From: Protea cynaroides
Taxonomy: Eukaryota > Streptophyta > Magnoliopsida > Proteales > Proteaceae
Assembly: GCA_028583415.1 (NCBI GenBank)
Contig: CM053276.1
Location: 15,025,774-15,089,773 of the forward strand
Direction of reading: 5' to 3'
DNA: 64,000 nt
In this document: piece by piece, positions 14,676-24,915 of the stretch
How positions within the stretch are numbered: the first letter of the stretch is position 1
How the letters are laid out: each line of letters starts with the position of its first letter
Translations under genes and position numbers: made by a program
The notes under the pieces: model-generated
Seen by the model: only the letters and a program-made list of their open reading frames with translations
Database searches by the model: none
Told to the model about the DNA's origin: nothing

Positions 14676-15113
14676 TGTTAGATTTATGTGGGCTTAATTA
14701 ATTACTTAAACTAGTTAATTCAGTGGGAATCTGATTGACACGGTATAACCGGTTTGGTTTGGTTCGTCACACGGTATGAGATAGGTTTGGTAATCCTAAT
14801 TCTATTGTGGGAAGGGTTTTAGGGTTACATCTGTATTCTATAAATACAGGGTTAGAGTCCCCACAGCCACGGTTAATCAGTTCTCTGCACCCATTAGCAA
14901 GAGACGTCAGGATATCCTCTGGAGGCTGTGGAAGACTGTAGCCGAGGGATTTCGATCAAAGCTTGGAGCGTCGTGGAGCGTATGGAAATTAATCTCTACA
15001 CAGACAGGTATGTCTTTATATTAATTGTTTATGGTTTCTCTATTGTGTTCTAGGACTACTGTATGGATGGAGAATGGATTTCTTGAAAACCCTAAAAGTA
15101 TAATATTCTAACA
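14676..15113 (+). repeat. Copia 3' LTR (438 bp)
   Basis: It begins TGTTAG directly after the polypurine tract and ends TCTAACA, giving the TG...CA termini with short inverted ends TGTTAG/CTAACA. A promoter-like TATAAATA lies near 14840 (ctataaatacagg). The sequence right after the LTR is open in a PPR reading frame, so the element inserted in or next to that gene. Confidence 0.8.
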
Positions 15114-16275
15114 CTCACATGTTACCAAGCCATGTATCGCACCAGATGCTCTCACCTGTTCATTGACCCTCAAAGCCTGCGCTCGTCTGTTAGCCATTTT
15201 AGAAGCCAAGCAGATTCACTCACGGTTCGTTCGCTTCGGTTTTCAAGTGGATATTTTGTTAGTGACGACTCTCCTTGATTTGTATACAAAATCGGGTGAT
15301 CTAGATAATGCGCAGTACCTGTTCGACGATATGTTTTGGTGAGATATCGCTGCCTGGAATGCCTTGATCTCTGGTATGGCACAAGGGAATCGGCCGAGTG
15401 ATGCTTTAGCTCTGTTCCACCGAATGCGAGTGGAGGGGTTGAAACCGAATGAGGTTACTGTCCTTGGTGCACTTTCAGCTTGCGCGCAATTGGGCGCCTC
15501 GAGAAAGGGTGAGACCCTCCATGGGTTCGTGCGAGAGGAGCAGCTGGATATGAATGTGCAGGTTTGTAATGCAGTCATTGATATGTATGCCAAATGTGGG
15601 TCGATTGACATGGCATTTGATGTTTTCAATGGAATGCGCTGCCCTAGGAGTCTTGTGTCACGGAATACCATCATCATGGCACTTGGGATGGATGGCCGTG
15701 GGTCTCATGCGCTTGAGTTGTTCAGCCAGATGTGTCATGCCCAAGTGAAGCCTGATGCGGTCACGTACCTTGCTGCGCTTTGTGCCTGCAACCATGCAGG
15801 GCTGGTTGCAGATGGGCTTAACTCTTTGATTGAGTCTGGGTTGAAACCCAATGTTAAGCACTATGGAACCCTGGTGGACCTTCTTGGTAGAGGAGGGCAG
15901 CTTGAAGAGGCTTATCAAATCATTACATCCATGCCCATGGTTCCAGATGTTGTCCTCTGGCAAACCTTACTTGGGGCTTCCAAGACTTATGGGAATGTTG
16001 AGATGGCAGAGCGATCGAGCATCTCGAGCTCTTGTGGAGATGGGATCAAATAGTGATGGGGATTTCGTGTTGTTATCAAATGTATATGCTGCACACCAGA
16101 GATGGGATGACGTAGGAAGGATCAGGGAGGCAATGAGGAATAGAGAGGAAAAGAAGGTACCAGGATTTAGCTTCATTGAAGTGGGAGGTGTGATACACAA
16201 GTTTGTTAATGGTGATCAGACCCATTCCAATTGGCGGGAGATTTATAGGAAATTGGATGAAATCAGTTTTAAGAT
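15114..16275 (+). pseudogene. PPR protein pseudogene (E-type PPR, At1g34160-like)
   Basis: Translation gives consecutive pentatricopeptide repeats of the plant PLS type: SLTLKACARL...AKQIHSRFVRFGF, then LFDDM / AAWNALISGMAQGN, ALFHRMRVEGLKPNEVTVLGALSACAQLGA, VCNAVIDMYAKCGSIDMAFDVF, then KPNVKHYGTLVDLLGRGGQLEEAYQIITSMP and an E-domain part (FVLLSNVYAAHQRWDDVGRIREAM, VPGFSFIEVGGVIHKFVNGD). Such proteins bind organellar RNA in a base-specific way. It is broken three ways: an in-frame TGA at 15340-15342 where the motif expects Arg, a one-base shift near 16010 that moves the E domain to another frame, and a 3' end replaced by LINE sequence after about 16275. Its 5' end abuts the copia LTR. It is most like the Arabidopsis At1g34160 group, by recollection. 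The longest surviving open frame starts at 15364. Confidence 0.85.
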
Positions 16276-16640
16276 TACTTCAGTAGTAAATTGTCTCCAA
16301 AAAGCAGATCCACCTTGGAATTCGTCATATCACTGGCATAATTTAATGGCAAAAATCTTCGGTAAAGAGCTCAAGATTACTCATTGTGTACAAGAAATAA
16401 ATGTTGTGGCAAATATCCTAGCAAAAAGAGGAGCAACAGAGTTAGAGAATTCTATATAGGATTCATGTCCAATTCACATAGCTAGGGAAGTTGTTTGGGA
16501 TGCATCTAAACGTCCTTGTTTTTTATTTAATATGTAATTTTTTACACCCAACAAAGATGGGGTGGAGTTGTTACTATCTTTATCTTCTTTTGTAGTTTCT
16601 TTTTTATATTAATATATTTTACTGACCTTTAGCAAAACTC
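16276..16640 (+). mobile_element. L1-type LINE 3' end (RNase H tail)
   Basis: The frame continuing from the PPR pseudogene switches to the C-terminal RNase H words of plant L1 elements: ITHCVQEINVVANILAKRG...ELENSI, then after a stop REVVWDASKRPCFLFNM. The 3' end has the usual short tail (tttatattaatatattttactgacctttagcaaaa). A second copy is at 19646-19895 and a distinct relative at 39193-39780. Confidence 0.75.
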
Positions 16641-17208
16641 TTAACAAAAAGAGTAATAATTCTTACTCTTCTAGTATGCTCTTTGGATGTCAAGTGTCTT
16701 ATGGAGTTAACCGTGTTAACTTCGGCAGTTAAATAAATTTTATTTTTTAATTTTTTTATTTAGCTAATTGATTTGGTGAATTGATAATCACGTTTTTTAA
16801 AGTAAGTAAATCTATTAAAAATAAAACTCAAACGATTTTTAAGGTAAGTAAATCAATTAGAAATAAAAATCTAAAGATTTTTAAAAAGAAAAACAAATAG
16901 AAATAAAACTCACCTTTTTTTTAATTTAATTGAGCTTTATCTCATTGAAAAAAAAAATTCCCTTCTCTCTTTCCAATTCTTTTTTTTTTTTAAATTTGTT
17001 ATTTAATTCAAGAGAGCTTTATCTCATTGAAAAAAAAAAAGTTTTTTTCTCTATCCAATTTTTTTTCTTAGATTTTCTTTAATTCAACAGAGACTCGACT
17101 GAGCCTCAATTTCATAAAATATATTTTTTTATAAGTAGATTAGAAAAGTAAAATTATTCAAATATTGAGGAAGGTACATCATCTCTTGCAAAATATTCTA
17201 TTTATTTC
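16413..17208. repeat. Direct repeat, left copy (matches 19646-20516)
   Basis: This block of about 800 bp, starting inside the LINE tail, is repeated at 19646-20516 with about 90% identity judged by eye. The right copy has an extra 24-bp piece (ctctcccaatggcaatgccgaa) that is typical of an intact LINE 3' region. The two copies flank the small gene at 18.1-19.0 kb. Confidence 0.85.
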
Positions 17209-17770
17209 CAATTGATTTAGACTTGGACAGTTAAGTATGAATCATGAAGTGATAAAACATGAGTAGAACAATGAAGTGAACTCATTGGACTATGAAATGA
17301 TCAACCATAAAGAGTCCACCTTGATTGACAAACCAAATATGATTAAAAAGGAGATAAAGATATTTAATTATTTTAATGATAAATTACACATAACCAACAT
17401 TCAACCTTTAGTATATGATTAGCAATCGATAATATGGGGATTGAGTTAGGTATCTTTAGAAATCCCTGTAAAATCCAACATACAAAACTCCGAGACAAAA
17501 TCTAAAGAAACTTTTTTTTTTTAATGAGATAAGGCTAGGTTGAATTAAAATAACAAAATCTAAAGAAAAAAAAAAGAGTTGGAAAGAGAGAAAAGGGCAA
17601 AAAAAAACGTTCTTTTTTTTTTAATGAGATTAAGCTTTGTTAAATTAAAAAATCATGAGTTTTATTAAAGTTTTATTTCTAATTGTTTTTCTTTTTAAAA
17701 ATGATTTGAGTTTTATTTCTAATGGATATACTTATCAAGTGCGTTATTACTCTTTTAATAATTGCAGGTG
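16640..17770. repeat. Large AT-rich inverted repeat
   Basis: Sequence from about 16640 to 17100 (aaagagtaataattctt ... gagctttatctcattg, polyT/polyA blocks, ctctctttccaatt) returns inverted at 17500-17770. The arms are of the order of 250-400 bp around a 400-bp centre. It is probably a foldback or MITE-type element; the left arm alone is present again at 19890-20400. Confidence 0.7.
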
Positions 17771-18100
17771 ATCCGAACTCCATTTGTCAAACATATCTTA
17801 CCGAGTTTTGGGGAAAATAAAATAATTCAATCCATATCTTTCTCCTCAATGGTCAGAAATCAGAAGTAGAAAGTCTCCTAATCACGACTATTTCCTAATC
17901 TATTCTTACCAAAAAAGAAAAAAATTATTTCCTAATCTAGATCATAGTCCAAGATTTCCGTCCTTCCATTGCTCCAGCACTCATTAACAAACCACTATTT
18001 ATTCTTCCATTCTCCTGCAGATTTTTCAATCTTCTGTTTTGTTCATCTAGATACTAAAGCAACTCTGTTGGATTGAACTTTTTTTTTAATTTTTTTTATC

Positions 18101-19028
18101 ATGGATTCCTCTATCGATTCCAAGAAGGTGGTTTGGTTTTCAGATGCCCACTTTCTCAATATTTTTCCTTTTTTTCTCTTGTCTAGAACTGATCAAAGTC
18201 TTTTGATAATCTCAAAGATTTGCAAACTGGGGTCAAACTAATTAATTTTCTCAAACATCATCAGGTCAGGTTGTCTTTCTTCTTTTTAATCAAGATAATT
18301 TGTTCTTGCAGTTTGCTCATGGAAAAGAACAAGTGCGTAGTAGTCCTGGCCATTCCATTAACAAGAACACCAAAACTGAAGTAAGCAAAATTCTTTTTTT
18401 GTTAATTTTTTATTTTTATTTTTTATTATTTTTTTTTTTTTTTGGGTCATCTTTGTTGGTCATTAGAAGACGAGCCTTGGTGTGATGATAAGGTTGTCAT
18501 ATTGCAATCTGGTGGTCACCGATTCGAATCTTAGAAATAGTTTATCCACATTATCGAAATAAGGACATTCTACCCTCCCCAAACCCTATAATAGTGGGAC
18601 ACCTTTTTTTTTAATTGGCCATTACCAAAATTTCTTTTTGAAAGAAAAACCATAACAAATTCATTTTTTTTCTCACTTCTTGTTAACGTGTGATTGATCA
18701 GGAGCAGCTCCGCAAATCTTGGACCTCACGAACATATGGCACCAAAAGCCATTTCCCCTTCAATCATACAGCATCAGCATCGGCACCACCATCACAACCA
18801 CCACAACAAGGTATGAAGAAATCAACAATGAAGTTCAAACAGGAGAACAGCTCTACTGCTGGCGACTGGTCACCAGAGGATGACGGCATTGAGATTAAAA
18901 TCCCTTCTTCCATTGAAAAACCTGCAGCCAAGGAAACAGTTGACTCTTGCATCAATGCTATTTTGTATGGCCCTTCAAGGAGGAGAAGACTGCCTGTGTT
19001 TGAAAAAATATGCCCTTCAGAGGAGTAG
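18101..19028 (+). CDS. Small plant protein of unknown function (3 exons, about 140 aa)
   Basis: I do not recognise the family. The best model has exon 1 at 18101-18127 (MDSSIDSKK, donor AAG/GTGG), exon 2 at 18312-18380 (acceptor cttgcag, donor GAA/GTAAGC) and exon 3 at 18702-19028 (acceptor gatcag, stop TAG). All junctions are phase 0, which supports the model; exon 1 is the least certain. The product is basic to neutral and hydrophilic, with no signal peptide or membrane segment: a Ser/Ala/Pro/Gln-rich linker (ASASAPPSQPPQQ), a GDWSPEDDGIEIKIP stretch, and a C-terminal part ETVDSCINAILYGPSRRRRLPVFEKICPSEE that looks conserved-protein-like rather than random. Intron 2 holds an Au-like SINE. 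Both sides are bounded by copies of the 16.4/19.6-kb direct repeat. Confidence 0.6.
18463..18612 (+). mobile_element. tRNA-derived SINE (Au-like), in an intron
   Basis: It carries a pol III A-box-like start (gagccttggtgtgatgataagg), the internal words ttgtcatattgcaatctggtggtcac, a B box (gattcgaatctt), then tccacatt...cattctaccctccccaaaccct...gtgggac and a T-run. This order matches the Au SINE family of plants as I know it. A decayed inverted relative is at 24790-24915. Confidence 0.7.
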
Positions 19029-19249
19029 AAATCCTTATTAGTTCCCATTAATGGTATTCTACCAAGATCTATTGTCTAAATAGTTTAGAATAGTTTATAA
19101 TAGATTTATTTGTGGTGGGAGATTTTTTTTCCTATTGTCTAAATAGTTTAGAATAATTTAGACCATGTGCAATTTTATTATTTTGTGGTAAGAGTTAAAA
19201 TTGGAAAGGAACTCAAATTAAGGTATATTTATTTACATGTGCTTGCTTG

Positions 19250-19411
19250 ATGGATTCATGAATGACATCAAATTTGATATGTGGTTTATCTAGAGGGATC
19301 ATCTCGCCATCTAATGCTTAGGAAGATGAAATGGATTCATGAATGACATCAAATTTGATATGTGGTTTATCTAGAGGGATCATCTCGCCATCTAATGCTT
19401 AGGAAGATGAA
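19250..19411. repeat. Tandem duplication, 2 x 81 bp
   Basis: The unit beginning atggattcatgaatgac and ending gcttaggaagatgaa occurs twice head to tail without visible change, just downstream of the small gene. Confidence 0.9.
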
Positions 19412-19645
19412 ATCCACAATGCAGAGTCAAACAATAATTTTCTATTCTATTTATTTTCATGTAAAATGATGGAAAAAGAAGAATTTATCCTTATAAAATA
19501 TGATTTTCACTGTTTATTTTACCATAAAATGTAAAGAAAAGTATTGAAAAGGTAGAAAAAAAAAATTTACATAGAGATATTTTTTTTCATAAAAATTATC
19601 ATTTGCACAAAAAAAATTTACAAGGAAATAAATAGGACCTTAAAA

Positions 19646-20516
19646 TATCCTAGCAAAAAAAGGAGCAACAGAATTAGAGAATTCTATATGAGATTCATGT
19701 CCAATTCACATAGTTATGGAAGTTGTTTGGGATGCATCTAAGCGTCCTTGTTTTTTATTTAATATGTAATTTTTTACACCCAACAAAGATGGGGCTCTCC
19801 CAATGGCAATGCCGAAGGTAGAATTATTACTATCTTTGTCATCCTTTGTAGTTCTTTTTTTATATTAATACATTTTGTTGACCTTTAGCAAAACTCTTAA
19901 CAAAAAGAATAATAATTCTTACTCTTCTAGTACGCTCTTTGGACGTCAAGTGTCCTATGGAGTTAACCGTGTTAACTTCGGTAGCTAAATAAATTTTATT
20001 TTTTAATTCATTTTATTTAGCTAATTGATTTGGTGAATTAGTAATCACGTTTTTTAAAGTAAATAAATCTATTAAAAATAAAACTCAAACAATTATTAAG
20101 GTAAGTAAATCAATTAGAAATAAAACTCTAAAGATTTAAAAAAAAACAAACATAAATAAAACTCTAATAAAATTCATGTTTTTTTTAATTCAATAGAGCT
20201 TTATCTCACTGAAAAAAAATGTTTTTTCCCGTCTCTCTTTCCAATTTTTTTTTTCTTTAAATTTTGTTATTTTAATTCTAGAGAGCTTTATCTCATTGAA
20301 AAAAAATATATTTTTTCCCTTTTCTCTCTCTATCCAATTTTTTTTTTTAGATTTTCTTATTTTATTTCAATAGAGTTTAGCCCTTACAATACGAACGCTT
20401 CGAAAATACAGAGACTCGAATGAGCCTCAATTTCATATTAATAAGTAGAATACAAAAGTAAAATTGTTCAAATATCGAGGAAGGTACATCATCTCTTGTA
20501 AAATGTTCTATTTATT
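19646..20516. repeat. Direct repeat, right copy with LINE tail
   Basis: Counterpart of 16413-17208. It contains the LINE words VANILAKKGATELENSI read through a stop, the REVVWDASKRPCFLFNM tail, the LINE 3' end and the left arm of the AT-rich foldback. Nothing gene-like was seen between 20517 and 21578 apart from a decayed MITE. Confidence 0.85.
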
Positions 20517-20821
20517 TATTTTTTAGTGAACTCTTGTTGACTTCAGACTAAAACTGGAGACGCATTCATAATCTAAGGACCTTGAGATTTATCAATCCAC
20601 AAAATTTGAATGATAAAAATTCAAACCATCTTATCAGGATTAGCTTTCAGATCAACTTTAAGGTATTCACAATCGAGAATTAAAAATATCTATACAATAT
20701 TTGCATTCGACAACTTGAAGCTAAAATTAAAAAGGGAAAGAACATCAGTGTTCGACAACCATGGGCAGATGGGAAACTATACAGCCACTCATATTAGTGG
20801 TTGTTGAGGATACTTTCTCCT

Positions 20822-21012
20822 GGGGGATCTACATCCTCTCTCAGTTCCGGGAGGACAGTGGCAATGCCTGAGCCGCCCCGAATGGCTCCCATCAAATCGG
20901 GCTCTTGATCAACCGAGATCTAACCGTTCGAATCGACAGTGTCAACTCAGACATAGGTCTCAGATTCACTTGAAAACCACTATTCAAGATAGATTGTCGC
21001 ATCCTCCCAGAA
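20822..21012. mobile_element. Decayed foldback MITE of the GGATCC-TIR family
   Basis: It has ggggatctacatcctctctc at the left and imperfectly inverted ggaggatgcgac words at the right. The interior words (gggaggacagtggcaa, cagacataggtctcagattcac) match the elements at 6461 and 35993. It is strongly diverged, with no target duplication seen. Confidence 0.5.
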
Positions 21013-21578
21013 TCAAGATATTTTTGTGGTGAAAAAAAAAATTGCTGCTTTATTTATTTTTAGACAAAAAATTTCTTTTTCCTTACCTTCGCTTTGAAAG
21101 CAGAAAAAAAAAACGATGTGAACCACCCATTTGAATGTTAGGGGCCTTGGATTATTACATGAAAACTAGTCAATCCACCAACAGTCAAAATTTATCATTT
21201 TATAGTCTACATTAAATCCAACAACCAGTCATTGTTCATAACTTCCGTATGACAGTCATCCTACTCATTTAAATCTGTAGCAGAGTTAAGAGGACATTTG
21301 ACACTTGGCAGCCCTGCATGATCTAGAGATTCTACACCTTTATCTTTCATGACCCTCTTTTTTATTTTACATAAATTATAATTAATAAATAACGCAGGGC
21401 ACAGTACACTGAACATGAAATGGCAGAATTGGAAACGTAAAACCATTCAAAAGCTCTTATCGAGGAGAAACAGAGAAATACCATTGACCAGGAGAACACA
21501 TAATTACAATGAACAAAAAGGAAAGAAATATTATCTTCCATTTCGATCACAGAAAATTGTCAAATGGATCCACGGATT

Positions 21579-22867
21579 CTAAGCTTTTATACAGCAGTTG
21601 AAGTAACTGAGAAGGCTCTTCCTCATCTGCCACAAAAAAACATTATAATACATTTTCAGAAACCACACACACACAGCACCACAAAACCAATGCTAATTTA
21701 ATGTTAACAAAACAGAGTTCACTAGCAATAGAGGTTGATTAATGGGTAGTGATTGATCAATCAGCAAATCTTACCCTTCAATCTACCAACCATTATTTTT
21801 ATTTTTTGGGTACAAATCAACCAATTGATTGATCGAGCATCATTGTACAAACCCAATATAAAAAAAATCCAGAAATTTTACTGTTCTTAAACTAATGCAT
21901 GTTGAAAGATAATAAATCAGTTCTAGTTTATGTTTTATGGTTTATCATAGGCTATAGTTAATGTCTGGCTGGTAATGAATCTTACAGTTGGAGAGTGACC
22001 ATGGGGGTGAAGCTCGACACGATCAGTGCTGCTTCGATGATAACGGTGATGGTTTTCCTTCTTGTGATTAACTTTGAGTCCTTCTTCGGCACCACTTCTG
22101 GACCTAGAGATATCACCCTTGTTTTGCTTTCTCATCTCTCTTATTTTTGAGAAATCCATTGAATAATCCGGCAGGTCCCCCTTCTGATCCCAATCCCCGA
22201 ACTGTGGCACCGACAGCCATTCCACGTTCTTCTGCAAAGAAATCCATGAGTTGAACCTTACAGTTTGAATTTCTGTTTCAACTCTGTAAATATGAAAAAA
22301 AAAATCAGATTTCCCCAAAACAGGGACACATTATAACCTTTGAAAACCAGTGTTTCTTAAAGTTAACCGGAGGAAATCAGATACAAAAGATGATCATGAT
22401 TCATGAATTCAATGATTAAACACAGAAAAGAGATGGCCTTTGACCTGTTCTCACATTCAAAAAGCTAACTAAACATAATGGGATGGGATGCTTTAAAAGG
22501 AAAAAACAGAGTTTTTCAGAACAATAGAATCAAAATTTAGAAAGTCTGTAAAGAACTGACCAGATTCACAAACTCGTAAAAGCTGAATCCTACGTAATAA
22601 CCACCAAAAGCAGAAACTCAAAACGAAAAAACAGAGCTAGATGCATGATATGTGGAGTCCACTATCTCAAACCACAGAGCTTCACGGTCTTCAAGGTTCA
22701 AAAGAACCTCAAAAATCTCATGGTGAGACCAGAATCACAATAACACATCACAGATTACCATCCAAGTTCGATATTCAAAATGGAACAGAACCATAAAGCT
22801 CATTTCGGCGGCAAAAATCAAAGAATTTCCGAGAAGAAAGTATAGTCACCTCCTTGCGGTCTCCCAT
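21579..22867 (-). CDS. NOI / RIN4-like protein (3 exons, 103 aa)
   Basis: Exons on the minus strand: 22867-22850 (MGDRKE), 22231-21986 (82 codons) and 21626-21579 (MRKSLLSYFNCCIKA, stop TAG). All junctions are phase 0 with GT/AG. Residues 11-42 carry the NOI signature: LSVPQFGDWDQKGDLPDYSM followed by DFSKIREMRKQ. VPQFGDW fits the VPxFGxW motif known as the AvrRpt2 protease cleavage site in RIN4 and its relatives. The middle is Lys/His/Ser-rich; the tail YFNCCIKA has a Cys pair, as in RIN4 relatives that are lipid-anchored at the plasma membrane. RIN4 itself has two NOI motifs; this protein has one, so it is a short NOI member. Family role (known): negative regulation of immunity and exocytosis. 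Inference only for this gene. A foldback element lies directly upstream, and a copy of the last exon is at 30.4-30.8 kb. Confidence 0.8.
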
Positions 22868-23065
22868 GGATTCAGATCTCTGTAACTAAAAAAAGTTATC
22901 TTCTCAGAGCGTAAATTCAATAGCAATAAGGAGAAGACAAGAAGACGAAAACACAGATCTCTGCCACTAACGAAGAAGAAACCCTGAAACGACAGCTGAT
23001 GACAGCGATCAGATTCGTGTATCCCTCCTCTTACGCTCTTGACTCTTCTCTTCTCTTCTCTTCTC

Positions 23066-23085
23066 GTCTATATATATACACACAC
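23066..23085 (-). promoter_or_regulatory. TATA-rich stretch upstream of the NOI-like gene
   Basis: Read on the minus strand, gtgtgtatatatatag lies about 200 bp upstream of the ATG at 22867 and is followed by a CT/GA-rich leader. It is a plausible TATA region. The 10-bp target duplication atacacacac of the adjacent foldback element overlaps it. Confidence 0.4.
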
Positions 23086-23328
23086 GGATCCACATCGTCT
23101 CCTACATGAGATTCGGGAGGAGGGGTGGCGACCCCACTGGATGGTCGCCACGTGAAGGTCGGATGAATCCGAACCTTCCGTTCGAACCGACACTCTATTG
23201 TTGGCTGAGTTTATCGACTCGAATGGAGGGGTCAGATTCATCCGACCTCCACGTGGTGACCATCCAGTGGGGTCGTCGCGCCTGCTCCTGAATCTCAGGA
23301 AGTAGACGATTTGAATCCATACACACAC
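23076..23328. mobile_element. Mutator-like foldback MITE with 10-bp TSD
   Basis: The element is 23086-23318 (233 bp). The left end is GGATCCACATCGTCTCCT; the right end is an imperfect complement (tagacgatttgaatcc). The arms pair for most of their length (ggtcggatgaatccga / tcagattcatccgacc; ccactggatggtcgcc / ggtgaccatccagtgg). The flanks are atacacacac on both sides (23076-23085, 23319-23328), a 9-10 bp duplication, though in a simple CA repeat. No gene was seen in 23330-24387. Confidence 0.75.
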
Positions 23329-24387
23329 ACGGGAAATAGTATACAATTCCATACAACGAAACTACCTCTTAATTGTGTATGTAGTTGAAAATCCGAATTT
23401 GATTCGTATCTATTTAGAGATATCTGTTTCCAGTCAAGGTATCTGAATCCAAAATCGAAAAATCCAAAACATTATCTATCGAATGCAAATAGATATAATT
23501 AATAATAAAAAAAAGTAACTAACTAATGATCTTGACGGTTCTTGAAGATTTGATGGATTTCAAAGGATGAAGAAAGAAAACGTTGCAAGACTAGTAAAAG
23601 ACATAGACTATTAACGAATCATATTCAATAAGGGAGAAAGGTTCAGGTTACATAAGTCAACAATGTAAACGAATGGTCAAAAATCTCTGAATTCAATTTA
23701 CATCTGTATCCATTTAAGGATATCCGTATTCGATCAAGAGGTATCCGGACTCGATCCTATTCGGATCTATTTCATATCCAATCTGTTTCCATTCAATCAA
23801 CGGCCACTGTCTCTTTATTTTAAATTTTCGAGACTCCATAATGGCATAATACACATAAAAAGAGGGAAAAGATCTTCTCTTACTGGTGTGTATACTGAAA
23901 TAATGATATCATTGGTATACATGCTAGGTAAACTCTAACCGTTAGATCAAGACTAGGATCTCTTTAACAAAGGAGATGATCCAAACCCTAAAAAAGATTG
24001 TGGTGTTCCAAATAGATGTTTTTTATATATTTTCAAGACAAAAGTACCCTTATAAGACTGTTGTCGCTTTTGATGCCTACTAGTAGGTCGAATAGGGGTA
24101 TTTTAGTAAATTAATTAGAAATCAGTGTGCATTTTGACTGATTCAATCAAATGCGTGTTCAGGCGAAAATACCACAAAAGAAAATGATTAAGGTGGTGGT
24201 TGGTCTGGTGATTAGGATTCAGGCAGAATATATGACTTGATTATCCTATATTTTAAAAGTAGCAATAATTTATATAAAAGAAATCATCAATTATGACTTG
24301 GCCCTTGAGAATGTTTAGTCATGGAGAATATCAATAATGTCGTTAGAATACATTAAAATTTATTTAATCATCTGACATGTTCAAAGT

Positions 24388-24650
24388 TCAAACAACCGAA
24401 TTGAAATCGTCTCCTGCCAGTGATTTGGCAGGAGACGCGGCTGCTCGGATGGATGGCCGACACCTGTCTGTCGAGTGAATCCGAGCCCTCTATCCGAGCC
24501 GACACTCCCTGTCGGCTCAGTTTGTCGGCTTGAGTGTCGACTCGAATGGAGGGTTCGGATTCACCCGATAGACAGGTGTCGGCCATCCATCCGAGCAGCC
24601 CCGTCTCCTGCCAAATCTCAGGCAGGAGACGATTTGGATCCTCAAACAAC
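24388..24650. mobile_element. Mutator-like foldback MITE with 9-bp TSD
   Basis: The element is about 24397-24641 (245 bp), flanked by tcaaacaac at 24388-24396 and 24642-24650. The right end is GGATCCAAATCGTCTCCTGCC inverted; the left end is gaattgaaatcgtctcctgcc. The arms are nearly complete inverted repeats (ggatggatggccgacacctgtc / gacaggtgtcggccatccatcc), so open frames appear on both strands. Confidence 0.8.
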
Positions 24651-24789
24651 CAGCTAAGAACCCCAATTTAGCAAGCGAACACAGAAAGAAAGCTAGAGAA
24701 TGTTGTTCACTAAATGCCTGCTCACGCCATACCAATGGGGACACAAAAAATGGTATCACATTCTCACATGGTTAAGAAATATAAAGCAT

Positions 24790-24915
24790 GTAGGGTGTCG
24801 GGAGGAATAGAATGTACATAGCCTTATCCCTAAAATACAGAAATATTGTTTTTATATTTTGAACCCGTGATCATCATATTGTAATATGACAATCTTGCTA
24901 TCATTCTAAGGTTCA
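24790..24915 (-). mobile_element. Decayed SINE, inverted
   Basis: On the minus strand: gatagcaagattgtcatattacaatatgatgatcacgggttc, then a degraded body with aatatttctgtattttagggataagg and cattctattcctcccgac. The order matches the SINE at 18463. The remainder of 24652-26260 contains short duplicated words (25757 and 25832, capturing cacaagt..gtcatgctcctattgg) but no gene. Confidence 0.5.

Larger units (their letters stand above)
9779..15113 (+). mobile_element. Decayed Ty1/copia LTR retrotransposon (5' end in gap)
   Basis: All frames are broken, but typical copia landmarks survive in order on the plus strand. Around 12915-13290 a reverse transcriptase block can be read through stops: CRLIKSICGL, then DHCIYL-like and VSGSGF words, then KFTRDRINKILDLS. 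The catalytic YVDD is degraded to CVDG near 13080. RNase H words follow at 13590-13860 (DDKKSTSRF, IVDSTSKSIEMYSDSSSAVLFSKNN). A polypurine tract (aagtgggaga, about 14665-14674) precedes the 3' LTR. Two sets of short repeats lie in the non-coding ends: six CACC/GGTG hairpins at 10239-10642 and three 24-bp units at 14180-14244. It is an inactive copy. Confidence 0.8.
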
